Source: Shewanella sp. 1CM18E (GTDB lineage: Bacteria > Pseudomonadota > Gammaproteobacteria > Enterobacterales > Shewanellaceae). From it: 64,000 bases of DNA. This document shows positions 26,080-35,099 of the stretch, in pieces. Numbering within the stretch: the stretch's first letter is position 1; every line of letters starts with the position of its first letter. The stretch covers positions 16,039 to 80,038 of the forward strand of contig NZ_JALNTW010000020.1 of assembly GCF_023161665.1 (NCBI RefSeq), written 5' to 3'. The translations under genes were made by a program, and so were the position numbers. The notes beneath the pieces are model-generated. The model was not told where the DNA came from and did not search any database. It was given only the letters and a program-made list of their open reading frames with translations.

Positions 26080-26926
26080 GAGTTTGATAGCTTTTATTCA
26101 AACATTGAATTGAACATAGCAATAAATACAAATTAGCACTGTGACATAGTCATAAAGCTTCTTCCCATGAAAAGATGCTCATGCAGGTTAAAGTCTGGCT
26201 GTCTATTGGTCAGCTTTGCTTCCGTGCTTTAGCAAGACGCCGTAAATATATCCCTATAGGCTCTACAAAATCGTCCCTGATTTAGAAGCTTGAACAGCAC
26301 TTCTAGCAAAGCTTAAGTTTCACACTGTACTAGCGTGGGTATGTGTAATTACTCTTAAAAGCCGGCTATCAGCAATGCGATATACGATCTCTCCCATGTA
26401 AAGTCGGCGCGTTATGCTTTCGATAGCTTTAATGCCTCCGTAGTTGCAGAAGAAACCGCAGACGTAACCAACCCCAGTAAAGATCCACATTGATGAAAGC
26501 TACTGATCCGTAAAGGTCGCGCCCGTGGTTATTACCCATTTTTGCCTTAACGCAACGCCCTGCGGAATCGGATAAAACCGCCATGGCTATTAGTTAAGAG
26601 TTAATGCGACCTTATTCAGAACAGGGCGACTCAAACGTCTAATGAACAATAGAAAGTAAAAGAAGCCAGAAATATAAGTGAAAGATGGTCGCGAAAGAGC
26701 TAGATGCGCATGTGTCAGAGGTAACAGGACTCAAGCCGTTGGACTATGTTGAACGGGATAATGTGACGGGGTAAGTTAGGAGGGGGGAATTAAAGCACTA
26801 AAAGTCAAATGGATTTAATGTAATACTAACTGTGATTAAAGTCTCACATTTTTCAACTTAATCAGTGATTTAAGGTAAAACAATGCATACTCAAGTTGTA
26901 TGATTTCACCTAACGTGAGGCTAAGA
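26080..26926. other. Gene-free stretch after the integrase
   Basis: 847 bp with no convincing gene. A 29-codon frame at 26685-26774 (MVAKELDAHVSEVTGLKPLD...) has protein-like composition but no ribosome site and may be a coding remnant. The 26180-26290 part reads like a decayed repeat. No terminator or att-like direct repeat was found. Confidence 0.5.
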
Positions 26927-27241
26927 ATGATAAATATAACAATAGAGAATTGCAACAGCATTGACAGTGGCGAAATTAGTATCCGCCGAAACGCCTTGAA
27001 TGTTAAATACGGAATAAATGGTACAGGGAAAAGTACCATAGCAAAAGCAATTCAATATAAAGTTAACTCCCCTGAGCAATTGATTAATCTGAAGCCTTTT
27101 AAACATGCTGATAGTAAGGAACAAGCGATATTGCCATCTGTAGATGGACTTGATGAAATTAAATCTATTATGATTTTTGATGAAGACTTTATTAATAACT
27201 TCACTTTTAAAAAAGACGAAATAATTCAAAATAGTTTTTAG
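26927..27241 (+). pseudogene. N-terminal fragment of zinc-hook AAA/ABC ATPase (RloC/PrrC-like), ended by TAG
   Basis: 104 residues from ATG 26927 (MINITIENCNSI). It contains Walker A GINGTGKST at residues 29-37 and the QNSF segment just before the TAG at 27239-27241. The stop is in frame with the rest of the ATPase, which continues without any shift to 29008, so one substitution explains the break. Alone, this piece has a P-loop but lacks the signature and Walker B motifs. A preferred reading is a recent nonsense mutation in a defense-type gene. Suppression of TAG is a less likely alternative. Confidence 0.75.
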
Positions 27242-29008
27242 ATCTTTATAAAGGATGATGAGTTTGAATTGCAGCCGAATAAAATTGAAGACTTTGTTAA
27301 AGGTATAAAAGCAGAGTTTGAACAAAATGAAGAACTTAAGACCGTAACTAGTGATTTGAGGAAATTAAGCGAAACCTTTGGTAAAAAACCTACTAAGCGC
27401 GGTATATCAAAAGCTAGTAAATTCTTTAAGTCACTATCGGAGGGAAATAAATTAAATAACATTCCTGATGATGTATCACAATATACTAGTTTCATTACAA
27501 GCGAATCTAACACCCAATGGATAACATGGCAGGCAAAAGGGAATGACTTTTTAGATATTGATGAATGTTGTCCATTTTGTGCGACTGAAATTATCGATAA
27601 AAAGGAAGACGTAAAAAAAATTGCAAGTACATATGAGCCTAAGCTATTCGAACATTTAGTTGGTATATTGGATACGATTGAAGTCTTAGGTGATTACTTC
27701 TCTGAACAATCACGGCAACAAATTATTTCTATAGTTCAAAATAAAACTGGGATTTCTAAAGAAGAAGAACTAACTTTAAAGCAAGTAAAGGAACAAATTG
27801 ATTTATTATTGGATAAGTTGGCAGATTTGAACTCATTAAATTACATGAGCTTTACTGACAATATAAAGGTTATAGATAAAATATCAGAACTTGAAATAAA
27901 CCTTGAACTAATTCCACATTTGAAGTCAGATAAAACACTTGGTGTAACAAGTGGGATAAATCAAGCTCTAAAAGATATAAAACAAGAAGTAATGAACCTT
28001 CAGATAAATGTTGGGAAGCAACGTAGTTATATTAATAAGTTAATGAATAGGTACAAAACTGAAATAAATCAGTTTCTTGAAAAAGCCGGTTATAGATATC
28101 AGGTGTTTTTCGATAGTGAAAACGAAAACTTCCCTATGAAGCTCAAGCATAAGGATTTAGAAATTGGTATTCCCGAAGGTAGGCAACATTTAAGCTATGG
28201 TGAAAAAAATGCTTTCGCAATGCTTTTGTTTATGTATCAGTGCTTATCGCAAAAGCCTGACTTAATTGTACTAGATGACCCAATATCATCCTTTGATAAG
28301 AATAAGAAATACGCAATTATGAGAAAGTTGTTTGTGGAAAGTAACTCATTGAAAAACGCCACAGTACTTATGCTTACTCATGATTTCGACCCAATAATTG
28401 ACTTTTTCAAGATTATTCCGCTTGATGATAAAAATAAAGCACATCATATTTATAGTAAAGAAGGTCACTTAAAAGAGTTGTCAATCGAAAAGTCTGATGT
28501 ACTTACTTTTATTGAGGTTTGTGATAAGAATATACAAAGAGACGTGAGCCCAATAATTAAGCTTATTTATCTTCGAAGAAAGCTAGATGCTATTAATGAT
28601 AAAACTTCCGCCTATCATTTGATTTCAAATATTGCTCACAGGCGAAATGAACCGTTATATAAAGATTTGTCCCCAATGTCTGCTGAGGATGTGCAAGAGG
28701 GGATTAAACGAATATCATCAATAATAATAGATTTTGATTATCAGGCGTGTGTTAATATTGTGACATCTGATGAGTTAATGATTGAACTATATGAGTTAGC
28801 TACTAACGATTATGAAAAGCTTCAAATATTTAGAATATTAACGGATGGTGTGAACCTAGATAATAATTACCTTCAGAAATATATAAATGAAGTTTTCCAT
28901 ATAGAGAATGACAATATATCTCAACTGGATCCTAATAAGTATCATTTAGTTCCAGAGTTTGTAAATGAGGAATGTAATAAATATATAGAAGCACTAAAAA
29001 CTCGTTAA
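27242..29008 (+). pseudogene. C-terminal fragment of zinc-hook AAA/ABC ATPase (RloC/PrrC-like)
   Basis: The frame continues from the TAG for about 588 codons. It carries CPFC (full-length residues ~215-218) between coiled-coil arms, a Rad50/RloC-style zinc hook. LSYGEKNAFAMLLF is the ABC signature region, LIVLDDPISSFD is Walker B with the D-loop, and LMLTHDFDP is the H-loop. Near the C-terminus YLRRKLDAIND..NIAHRRNEP recalls the RR..H region of AAA_13 proteins, where PrrC/RloC have their tRNA anticodon nuclease residues; the match is only partial. The first usable start is TTG 27269, with an SD-like AAGGA 14 nt away, so independent translation is doubtful. AT-rich codon use differs from the housekeeping genes. 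Confidence 0.75.
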
Positions 29009-29050
29009 CGGGTACATCTTCCTAAAAGACTTCATATCTTATATCAGACC

Positions 29051-29097
29051 ACGCCGTGAGGCGTCGTCTACTTAAAATGAAGCACGCTGTGAAGCGT
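29051..29097. other. Tandem GTGA-loop hairpins with a compensatory base pair
   Basis: ACGCCGTGAGGCGT (29051-29064) and ACGCTGTGAAGCGT (29084-29097) each form a 5-bp stem closed by GTGA, a GNRA-type tetraloop. The closing pair is C-G in the first and T-A in the second, so the pairing is kept despite the base change. They lie between the ATPase stop and the small ORF at 29122. Confidence 0.55.
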
Positions 29098-29121
29098 TAA
29101 CCATCCTTTAGAGGAAACAAT

Positions 29122-29289
29122 ATGCTTAAAAATTATCTTCCAATCGTGGCAATCGCTGCGGGTGTTGTATATGCCGCCAATCGTATTCCATCGGTTGGCG
29201 TGTGCTCTAGGGGTTATACAATGGCTGGTGCTTTTCCGAATTCTAATTTTTCGGAACTCATTTTCCGAAACTCTTTTTCTTATGACTAA
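29122..29289 (+). CDS. Small membrane protein, possibly truncated
   Basis: 55 residues starting at ATG 29122 after AGAGGAAACAAT, a good ribosome site. One hydrophobic helix (YLPIVAIAAGVVYAA) is followed by NRIPSVG. The rest (VCSRGYTMAG onward) has a different, less ordered composition and contains an internal DNA inverted repeat (TTCCGAA/TTCGGAA, 29234-29256). I suspect the original gene continued beyond the IPSVG segment and was disrupted. No family is recognised. Confidence 0.45.
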   Translation: MLKNYLPIVAIAAGVVYAANRIPSVGVCSRGYTMAGAFPNSNFSELIFRNSFSYD

Positions 29290-29471
29290 ACAGTTGTTTA
29301 CTATTTCTGCAGTATGACATTCAGCTTAGCGGTGCTTTTCAAGCTAGTTAGCGATAATTACTTGTAATTCTTGTTTAGGTTTATGTTCAAAATCAGGTTC
29401 AGATTGTGGTAGCGTGTTTATGCTACAGGCAAGGGCATTTTGTTCAGCCTTTTACGTTTTGGAGTTCAGTA

Positions 29472-29752
29472 TTGGCAAAGGTTATATTGCAAGGTTTTAT
29501 CATCGTAGCTGATTCAGACCTTGAGATAGTCAGTCGCGAATTGGTACCCATAAAAGCCTCACCTTAAAGGAGGTTGGATGTATAACTTTTAGTGTGACAC
29601 CTGACGAATCTAATCCTAATACGTTTAATGTTTACGAGGAATATGTAAATCAAACTGCTTTTGATAATCATCAAGCGAGAGTGAAATCATCTCAATGGGG
29701 CAAAATCACTAAAAATGTACAAAGACACTATAAAATTACACATTCTGACTAA
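29472..29752 (+). pseudogene. ABM-family (quinol) monooxygenase with a frameshift
   Basis: The first half reads from TTG 29472 (AKVILQGFIIVADSDLEIVSREL). The second half, in another frame, reads HKSLTLKEVGCITFSV then NTFNVYEEYVNQTAFDNHQ and ends KITHSD at TAA 29752. Joined, they give a ~93-residue antibiotic-biosynthesis-monooxygenase fold with the usual VYE and H-x-x pattern. The shift lies near 29543-29552 (GGTACCC). GGAG stands 8 bp before the TTG; an ancestral ATGG may have become ATTGG. One or two indels suffice, so decay is recent, or the read has an error. Confidence 0.7.
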
Positions 29753-29800
29753 CCCCGCGTCTTAAAAGGGCGCTAGAAAGCCGTAATCAAAAGGAGTGAT

Positions 29801-30343
29801 ATGGACATAAGACAAGCAACTCAAAGTGATTTAGAACATTTTTTTACTTACCTTAATGATCATTTGTCAGACAATGGTGTTGGCGATACCCACCTTTTTC
29901 AACCTATGTCTAAATCAGAATCATCTGTGAATGAAGCAATGAAATCACGTTTTTCTGAAGGCATTAACACTGCAATGTACCAACAAGGCTGGCGACGTCT
30001 TTGGCTAGCATTCGATGAAAACAAAAAGATAGTAGGGCACATCGATATTAGAGCGCATGCAGAAAACCATACAACCCATAGAGTATTACTGGGAATGGGC
30101 GTTGATCGTTCAGTTCGAAAACGAGGGCTCGGCAAGCAATTAATCAACAAAATGCTAGAGTGGGTGGCTGCTCAACCTGTAATCGAGTTTGTTGATCTTT
30201 GGGTGCTTTCAAATAATATCGCGGCGCAAAAACTGTATATAAGCAGCGGATTTGAGAAGTGTGGTGAGATAAAAGACATGTTTAAAATAGACGGTAAGTC
30301 TTTATCTTATACTGTTATGTCCCGAGCATCTGTACTCGATTAA
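29801..30343 (+). CDS. GNAT-family N-acetyltransferase
   Basis: 180 residues. The acetyl-CoA-binding motif A is seen as GVDRSVRKRGLGKQLINKML, with the R-x-x-G-x-G/A core near residues 107-113. The C-terminal motif B, LWVLSNNIAAQKLYISSGFE, is also present. Such proteins acetylate amines on proteins, antibiotics or small metabolites; the substrate cannot be told. AAGGAGTGAT is an excellent ribosome site. It appears intact although its neighbours are broken. Confidence 0.88.
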   Translation: MDIRQATQSDLEHFFTYLNDHLSDNGVGDTHLFQPMSKSESSVNEAMKSRFSEGINTAMYQQGWRRLWLAFDENKKIVGHIDIRAHAENHTTHRVLLGMGVDRSVRKRGLGKQLINKMLEWVAAQPVIEFVDLWVLSNNIAAQKLYISSGFEKCGEIKDMFKIDGKSLSYTVMSRASVLD

Positions 30344-32109
30344 AGTTTATAAATGGCGATTAAAATGGAGTAGGGAACAGCAAGGTATACGGAGTTGATG
30401 AGTTAAGAGGTAAGAAGAACTATCGATACAAACTAATGAAAACAAGGTGAGCAGGGTGGTCAGATAGCCCCGAAACCTAGGGCATGGAGCAGATAGTTAA
30501 CGTTCATAATGTTCGATACATATGCTCGCAATAAACAAAGATTATACCTTGTTGGTGTACATAACTGACTGTTTATATGGGAATAGTTAAGATGGTTTTC
30601 AACTCCACCTCAGAATCTGAATCCTTAACCTTTTTCCAAATTAACCATCCTGTTTTAATCTTTTTTCTAAACTCAATACCTTAATCTAAGTAAGTAGCTA
30701 CCTATATAAACTCAGTTTGTTGCTGTATAGATTGCTACTGGCTTCGGCTTTGACCTTGATTTTGTCTTTGCTCTGGTTATGGTTTTTGGATACCAGTTAA
30801 TGCCGATAAGTGACATTATCGGCATTTGACTAAAAAGGGCTTTTTCAACCACGTATGCTTTGACATTATTGTTTCGTAGCTATGTTGTTTGCTCATGTGC
30901 TTATGCATGATAATCACAGTTTTTATAACTATTTTTAGTAGTGTTTTTTGAGTTGGAACTGCATTTAGACGCGGTATAAAGTCTATTAAAGTTAGATTGG
31001 ATGGCGGCAGAACCGCCAGATTGTCGGCGTTTTCCTATATAAAATGTAAGCTCCTGAATTAAAGCCGGGCTTACTCACAATAGAAACAGCAACGACGCTA
31101 ATCTTGACTCTAGTTATGTCGATAACTATTGCCAAGTTTACCTTGATACTGAATTGGCTTAGTTGGGTTTATGTTTGTTCCTGCAAATTGAGCCAATCGG
31201 AACGGTCCGACTAAGTCTGTGTTCCGCATCTAGAGCACTTTGACTAACACTTAGTATGATCACTTAGAATGACCAATTAGAGCAAGCTAAGACCTAAAGG
31301 CTTGATAACGCATTCAACAAATTACAACTCTAGCTATTCTAGTTATCGAGCTTTAGCTACCGACAAAAGACTAATAATCGAAGTTAATAAGATTCCAAGC
31401 TGATTTTGAAGAAATGATATGGCGCGCTGTGTGGCTACTTTTAAAGTTTGCCGAGCTTAGCTCATCAGATTTCACGTAGCGGACAGTTTAAATATTGGGT
31501 TTGGTGGTTGTTTTTGGGTGTTTTGACTTAAGTTAACTAATCACTGTGAACTTGAGTTATCAGGTCAAGTCTGCCTGTAAAACAGAGTTCGCCATTAAGT
31601 CGCATCATTTTAGGATGGTACCAGCTTGAAGACTTAAATTCGTACCATCAAAAATTCTACGTGCAACTGAATACGCCACGGATATTTGCTTAGCTCAGAA
31701 TTGCATATTTAAACCTAGATAAAACTTCGATAGCGTTAATGAAAGCTTTGTATCGATGTACGTAACCAAACTCCGGTGACTCAGATTCTCAATTTGAATG
31801 ACAGTTACCATATATAATGTTGAGCAACAAAACACTTAGCAACAAGGTTAAAGTGTTTGTTAGGATTGATAAGCAACTAACTCAATGAAGCGCAGCGACT
31901 GGATATTTACCAAGCTAGTGGCGAGTTTGGTAATAATCGATAAAGCGTTAATTGTTCAGAAAACAAGTCAGCATATCCACTTATCGATGATTCAGATACT
32001 GTGCCATAGTTATGCGTACAATGTATATTATGTTAAATATGGTGTTTTATAAAAAAGGCGCAGCTTATAATAAATAACTGCGCCTATATTGCATTGTATT
32101 CGATATATA
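30344..32109. other. Long gene-free stretch in the accessory region
   Basis: About 1.77 kb with no coding frame that I can support on either strand. Structures seen: an 11-bp hairpin at 30799-30826, GGCGGCAGAACCGCC at about 31005-31019, and GTAAGC..GCTTAC at about 31048-31076. It is probably decayed genes or intergenic repeats. For a genome this dense the length is unusual. Confidence 0.6.
30799..30826. terminator. 11-bp hairpin, possible terminator
   Basis: AATGCCGATAA (30799-30809), loop GTGACA, TTATCGGCATT (30816-30826). There is no strong T-run on either side, so factor-independent termination is uncertain. Confidence 0.4.
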
Positions 32110-33192
32110 TTATTTTATTCCGTGATTTTCAAAGCCTTTACCGACGCTTCTTATTGCATCGTTAACGGCATCAATTTTTTCACTTTCTTTACTTCCGTGT
32201 GCCTCGATAGCTTTTGTTTCGGCTTCTACTCTTCGATATTTATGCTCTTTTTCAAGCTCATTATCGGCAAGGACTTTAGCCTTTTGCGTGGCTATTTTAT
32301 TTCTCTCTTGTTCAAGCTCTGATGTCGATTTAGGTATAACTGAAGACTTATCATCCTTAATTATAACTCCTGCTGATAAAGCGATACGTTCACCTGCTGC
32401 GGTTATTGCATAAGAAGATACTTCGGAACCAAAACAAACGAAAGCTTCGATATTAACTAAGTTATTGTTTTTCAGGATTTTTGCGTGATATCTAGGACAG
32501 TCATTGCCAATCGTAGCTTCATCAACGGTAAATACGAGGTTTTGCCCTGATTCCTCAATATAATGTGATATAGTCCTGTTCGATGGTGAGACAAAAGCTC
32601 GCTCTGTAACACCTGTATCCCAAGCAAGGGTCGAGTTGTACATAGCCTCAGCTTTTCCACTAATTCTATTTTGAGTTGAGCTTTTAGCTTTTTTGGGACT
32701 AATGTTAAAACCTGAGTCTGTTATATATTCACCGGACGCTTTAACCCCATTAGAGCTATAAAATAATACTTCAGAACCATAACAAAACTTAAGTGATAGA
32801 TTATTAGAGTTTATAGTTGCAACATATTCCAAACAGTCCGCACCAATTGTTGATTCATTAATGGTTAAGATTACTGTGTCTTCATTAATAAAAATTGTTA
32901 CAGCTCTGTGTGAAGGAGAGAAATATATTCTTTCAGTCGTTCCATCTGGCCATTTTAGTAACCCATTAGTCATCAATTTAGGCTTTGCTTCTTCAACTGG
33001 ATTTTCTAAGCTAGAATCTGGATTATACTTAGTATAAATATCAACCTTACATTTTTCTACTAGCTTATTGGTAGGTAAAAGATCGCAGGATTCCATTTCT
33101 GACTGCATTAATCCACGATTCCAACCTTCATTAAATGCAGAGCAACCCGAGAGTGACGTGAAAATTATTGTGAGTATAATTAAGTTTTTCAT
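32110..33192 (-). CDS. Lipoprotein with a duplicated ~90-residue domain
   Basis: 360 residues. A lipobox (IIFTSLSGC) gives acylated Cys16. Two homologous blocks follow. Block 1 runs from LLKWPDGTTERIYFSPSHR to TIGADCLEY..CYGSEVLFYS (about 80-155). Block 2 runs from LAWDTGVTERAFVSPSNR to TIGNDCPRY..CFGSEVSSYA (about 190-275). Each block keeps a TERx(F/Y)xSPS start, TIGxDC and FCxGSEV, so each has a likely disulfide pair. A charged, probably helical tail (EQERNKIATQKAK onward) closes the protein. No family is recognised. It overlaps the upstream small gene by 4 bp (ATGA). Confidence 0.75.
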   Translation of the reverse strand: MKNLIILTIIFTSLSGCSAFNEGWNRGLMQSEMESCDLLPTNKLVEKCKVDIYTKYNPDSSLENPVEEAKPKLMTNGLLKWPDGTTERIYFSPSHRAVTIFINEDTVILTINESTIGADCLEYVATINSNNLSLKFCYGSEVLFYSSNGVKASGEYITDSGFNISPKKAKSSTQNRISGKAEAMYNSTLAWDTGVTERAFVSPSNRTISHYIEESGQNLVFTVDEATIGNDCPRYHAKILKNNNLVNIEAFVCFGSEVSSYAITAAGERIALSAGVIIKDDKSSVIPKSTSELEQERNKIATQKAKVLADNELEKEHKYRRVEAETKAIEAHGSKESEKIDAVNDAIRSVGKGFENHGIK

Positions 33193-33410
33193 TTACTTAT
33201 TACCTCCCCCCTTACACATTTTTTACCATCTATATTTACCGCCCAATATCGCAGGCACACATTTTTTGTCTGGGCAGCCTCAGGAGTTTTTGATGGTTCT
33301 TGACTCAACTGTTTACCGGGTTTTATTGCGCTTTCAAGTATTGAACCTGATGCTATAGAAGTAATTGAGATGCTTGCTACTGCTACGATTACTACAAGTT
33401 TTTTATTCAT
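33189..33410 (-). CDS. Small exported protein, operon partner of the duplicated-domain lipoprotein
   Basis: 73 residues with an N-terminal hydrophobic signal or anchor (LVVIVAVASISITSIASGS) and a short polar domain with two cysteines (KNVCLRYW and GKKCVRGEV). The stop TGA overlaps the next ATG (ATGA), so the pair is translationally coupled and probably works together in the periplasm. AAAGGGTAAC precedes the ATG. No function is recognised. Confidence 0.7.
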   Translation of the reverse strand: MNKKLVVIVAVASISITSIASGSILESAIKPGKQLSQEPSKTPEAAQTKNVCLRYWAVNIDGKKCVRGEVISK

Positions 33411-33748
33411 GTTACCCTTTCAAGATATTCATAGTTTTTACAAAAACAAAACTACTTTTACACTAGCCCCACATTGATTTATTTTTAGACTATACGGTTA
33501 ACCTGTTAGTAAGTTTAATTTAGCATGTCGCCATTGAACCTTACATCGATGAATTAGTGCAATGTATTAGAAGCTGAAATTTATGTACCAAAAATAAGAA
33601 AATATGAAGGCGAGAAATCAGTATTTTTGCGGCGGCAGAAGATATCATAACTTAAAATATATTGCTCAATATTTTTTAAGTTATGAATTTTAAGCTTTTT
33701 ACATCTACTTTGAATACAAATACTACTGCGAATAAAAGAGTTTAGAGA
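33411..33748. other. Intergenic region between lipoprotein operon and PP2C gene
   Basis: 338 bp, AT-rich. It should contain the promoter of the small exported protein gene (minus strand). I see no clear repeat, terminator or operator. Confidence 0.4.
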
Positions 33749-34630
33749 TTAAATTGCAATAGCGAGTATTAATTCAGCTTCACCAAATGCATCGGTTAGT
33801 TTAACTGTGCCTATCGGGATGGCTGTTTCTTCAGTATTGGCGAATATCTTTAATACATCATTAGCGATTAGAATCGAGGTATTATCAAAGCCACCGCACC
33901 ATTTAGAGACATCAATCATTCTTTTGCACAGCTCGGCTGCTGATGTTCGTTGATTCAGAATTTGCTTAAAGGTGCTGTCTTCAATGTAATGAGCACCGTC
34001 AGAGGTTAAAATAAGGCGTTTGATTTGGCGGATCTTAGGAAACGTAACCAATTGTGGTTTTATGTCAGGCCCAACACCCACAAATTGCAATAAGCCTTTG
34101 CTTAAATGCACGCCAGCAGCATCAGCATTTTGCCCTGCAAAAGTATCATCCTTTGAATACTGTTTAATTCCATGGGCTAAATTGGCATAAATACGGCTAT
34201 CGCCCACATTGATCGCTTCAAACTGGCCATCGCTATCAAAAATAAACGCTGATAACGTTGCGCCGCCATTACCGTTATAAAGAGTGTAAACGTCATTATT
34301 GGCGTCTTCGACAGCAGTAATTAACCGCTGGTCAATAGGCATTAATTGGTTTTTGATACAGCTACTTAAAAATGTGGCGATACTTAGGCTTGCGCAGTTA
34401 GCACCAGACGCCATTCCGCCCATGCCGTCACACAATACACCTATAATAAATGACTTAGATGCTGAAACTTGAACTTGTACACAGACAACCCGATCTTGAT
34501 TTTCTGGTCTTATATTGCCGATATCAGATGCCATGGCCACCGATGCGTTAAGTAACTCGCGTACTGCGCCAGTCTCAATGGGCCTATTTAACCAAAGCTG
34601 AATATGTTCTTTTAAAGCATCTTGTTGCAT
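33749..34630 (-). CDS. PP2C-family serine/threonine protein phosphatase
   Basis: 293 residues. PP2C metal-ligand motifs are seen: ASDIGNIRPENQDR (motif 1), GVLCDGMGGMASG (motif 2), AINVGDSRIY (motif 5/6), LTSDGAHYIEDSTF (motif 8) and GGFDNTSILIA (motif 11). Catalytic Asp residues are all present. It removes phosphate from Ser/Thr of target proteins. An N-terminal ~25 residues precede the catalytic domain. No partner kinase, FHA protein or type VI secretion gene is nearby, so it is an orphan here. Confidence 0.88.
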   Translation of the reverse strand: MQQDALKEHIQLWLNRPIETGAVRELLNASVAMASDIGNIRPENQDRVVCVQVQVSASKSFIIGVLCDGMGGMASGANCASLSIATFLSSCIKNQLMPIDQRLITAVEDANNDVYTLYNGNGGATLSAFIFDSDGQFEAINVGDSRIYANLAHGIKQYSKDDTFAGQNADAAGVHLSKGLLQFVGVGPDIKPQLVTFPKIRQIKRLILTSDGAHYIEDSTFKQILNQRTSAAELCKRMIDVSKWCGGFDNTSILIANDVLKIFANTEETAIPIGTVKLTDAFGEAELILAIAI

Positions 34631-35004
34631 AGCGTAGTCTTAGATTATCTGAAGGTATGTCTGTTGTTTTCAATATAACGTAAGCAAGCTGTTTATGGTA
34701 TCTCGCTGCGTGTTTAAGCTGCATTTTATCGGGTAAAAATGGCTTGAATTTTGAGCTAACGGGGCTGAAGCATAAATTAGAACTAGTAATTTGAGCCTTG
34801 ATACTTATTGCAACATCTGTGGCGTAGTTTGATTGTTTCGGCTTTCCAACTTACAAACTAGCCTTACCATCAACAGTTACTGCACTATGATGGCAACGTA
34901 AATGCAGCTTAGTATTTACGTGATACTTACGTACATCTTTATTTAGTAAATTAGCATGTTTAATAGCTTGACTCGTTTTTGTTTATGACTAAACTACGCG
35001 CCGT

Positions 35005-35063
35005 TTGCCTGACGAGTAACTGCTGTAGCCCAGTATTGCTGGTGTTTGTGCGTTGTCAGGTAA
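35005..35063 (+). promoter_or_regulatory. Structured leader upstream of codB
   Basis: TTGCCTGAC (35005-35013) pairs with GTCAGGTAA (35055-35063), with one G-U pair, closing a 41-nt interior. Inside, CCAG and CTGG (about 35030-35042) form a smaller hairpin. The whole lies 37-95 nt before the codB ATG. It does not match TPP, purine or preQ1 riboswitch motifs that I know. It may be an RNA switch, a protein-binding leader or a DNA operator; CGTTTGC at its left edge resembles half of a PurR box. Confidence 0.45.
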
Positions 35064-35099
35064 GCCGTGTATTTTCTTTATTTAATCCAAGGACAATAA

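Noticed and set aside
26685..26774. 29-codon frame MVAKELDAHVSEVTG... as a gene
   Set aside because: Composition is protein-like but there is no RBS and nothing to support expression; listed only as a possible remnant.
27230..27250. Phase-variable homopolymer at the ATPase stop
   Set aside because: The T-run is only five bases and slippage would shift the frame rather than remove the in-frame TAG.
24787..34630. CRISPR array or restriction-modification cluster in the accessory region
   Set aside because: No regularly spaced repeats, methylase or restriction endonuclease motifs were found.
33749..34630. T6SS PppA assignment for the PP2C
   Set aside because: No type VI genes are in the window, so only the family can be stated.
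35000..35016. PurR box before codB
   Set aside because: Only the right half (CGTTTGC) fits; the left half is one base short and poorly matched.
35005..35063. TPP riboswitch before codB
   Set aside because: The CTGAGA and TGAACCTGATC-type TPP motifs are absent.
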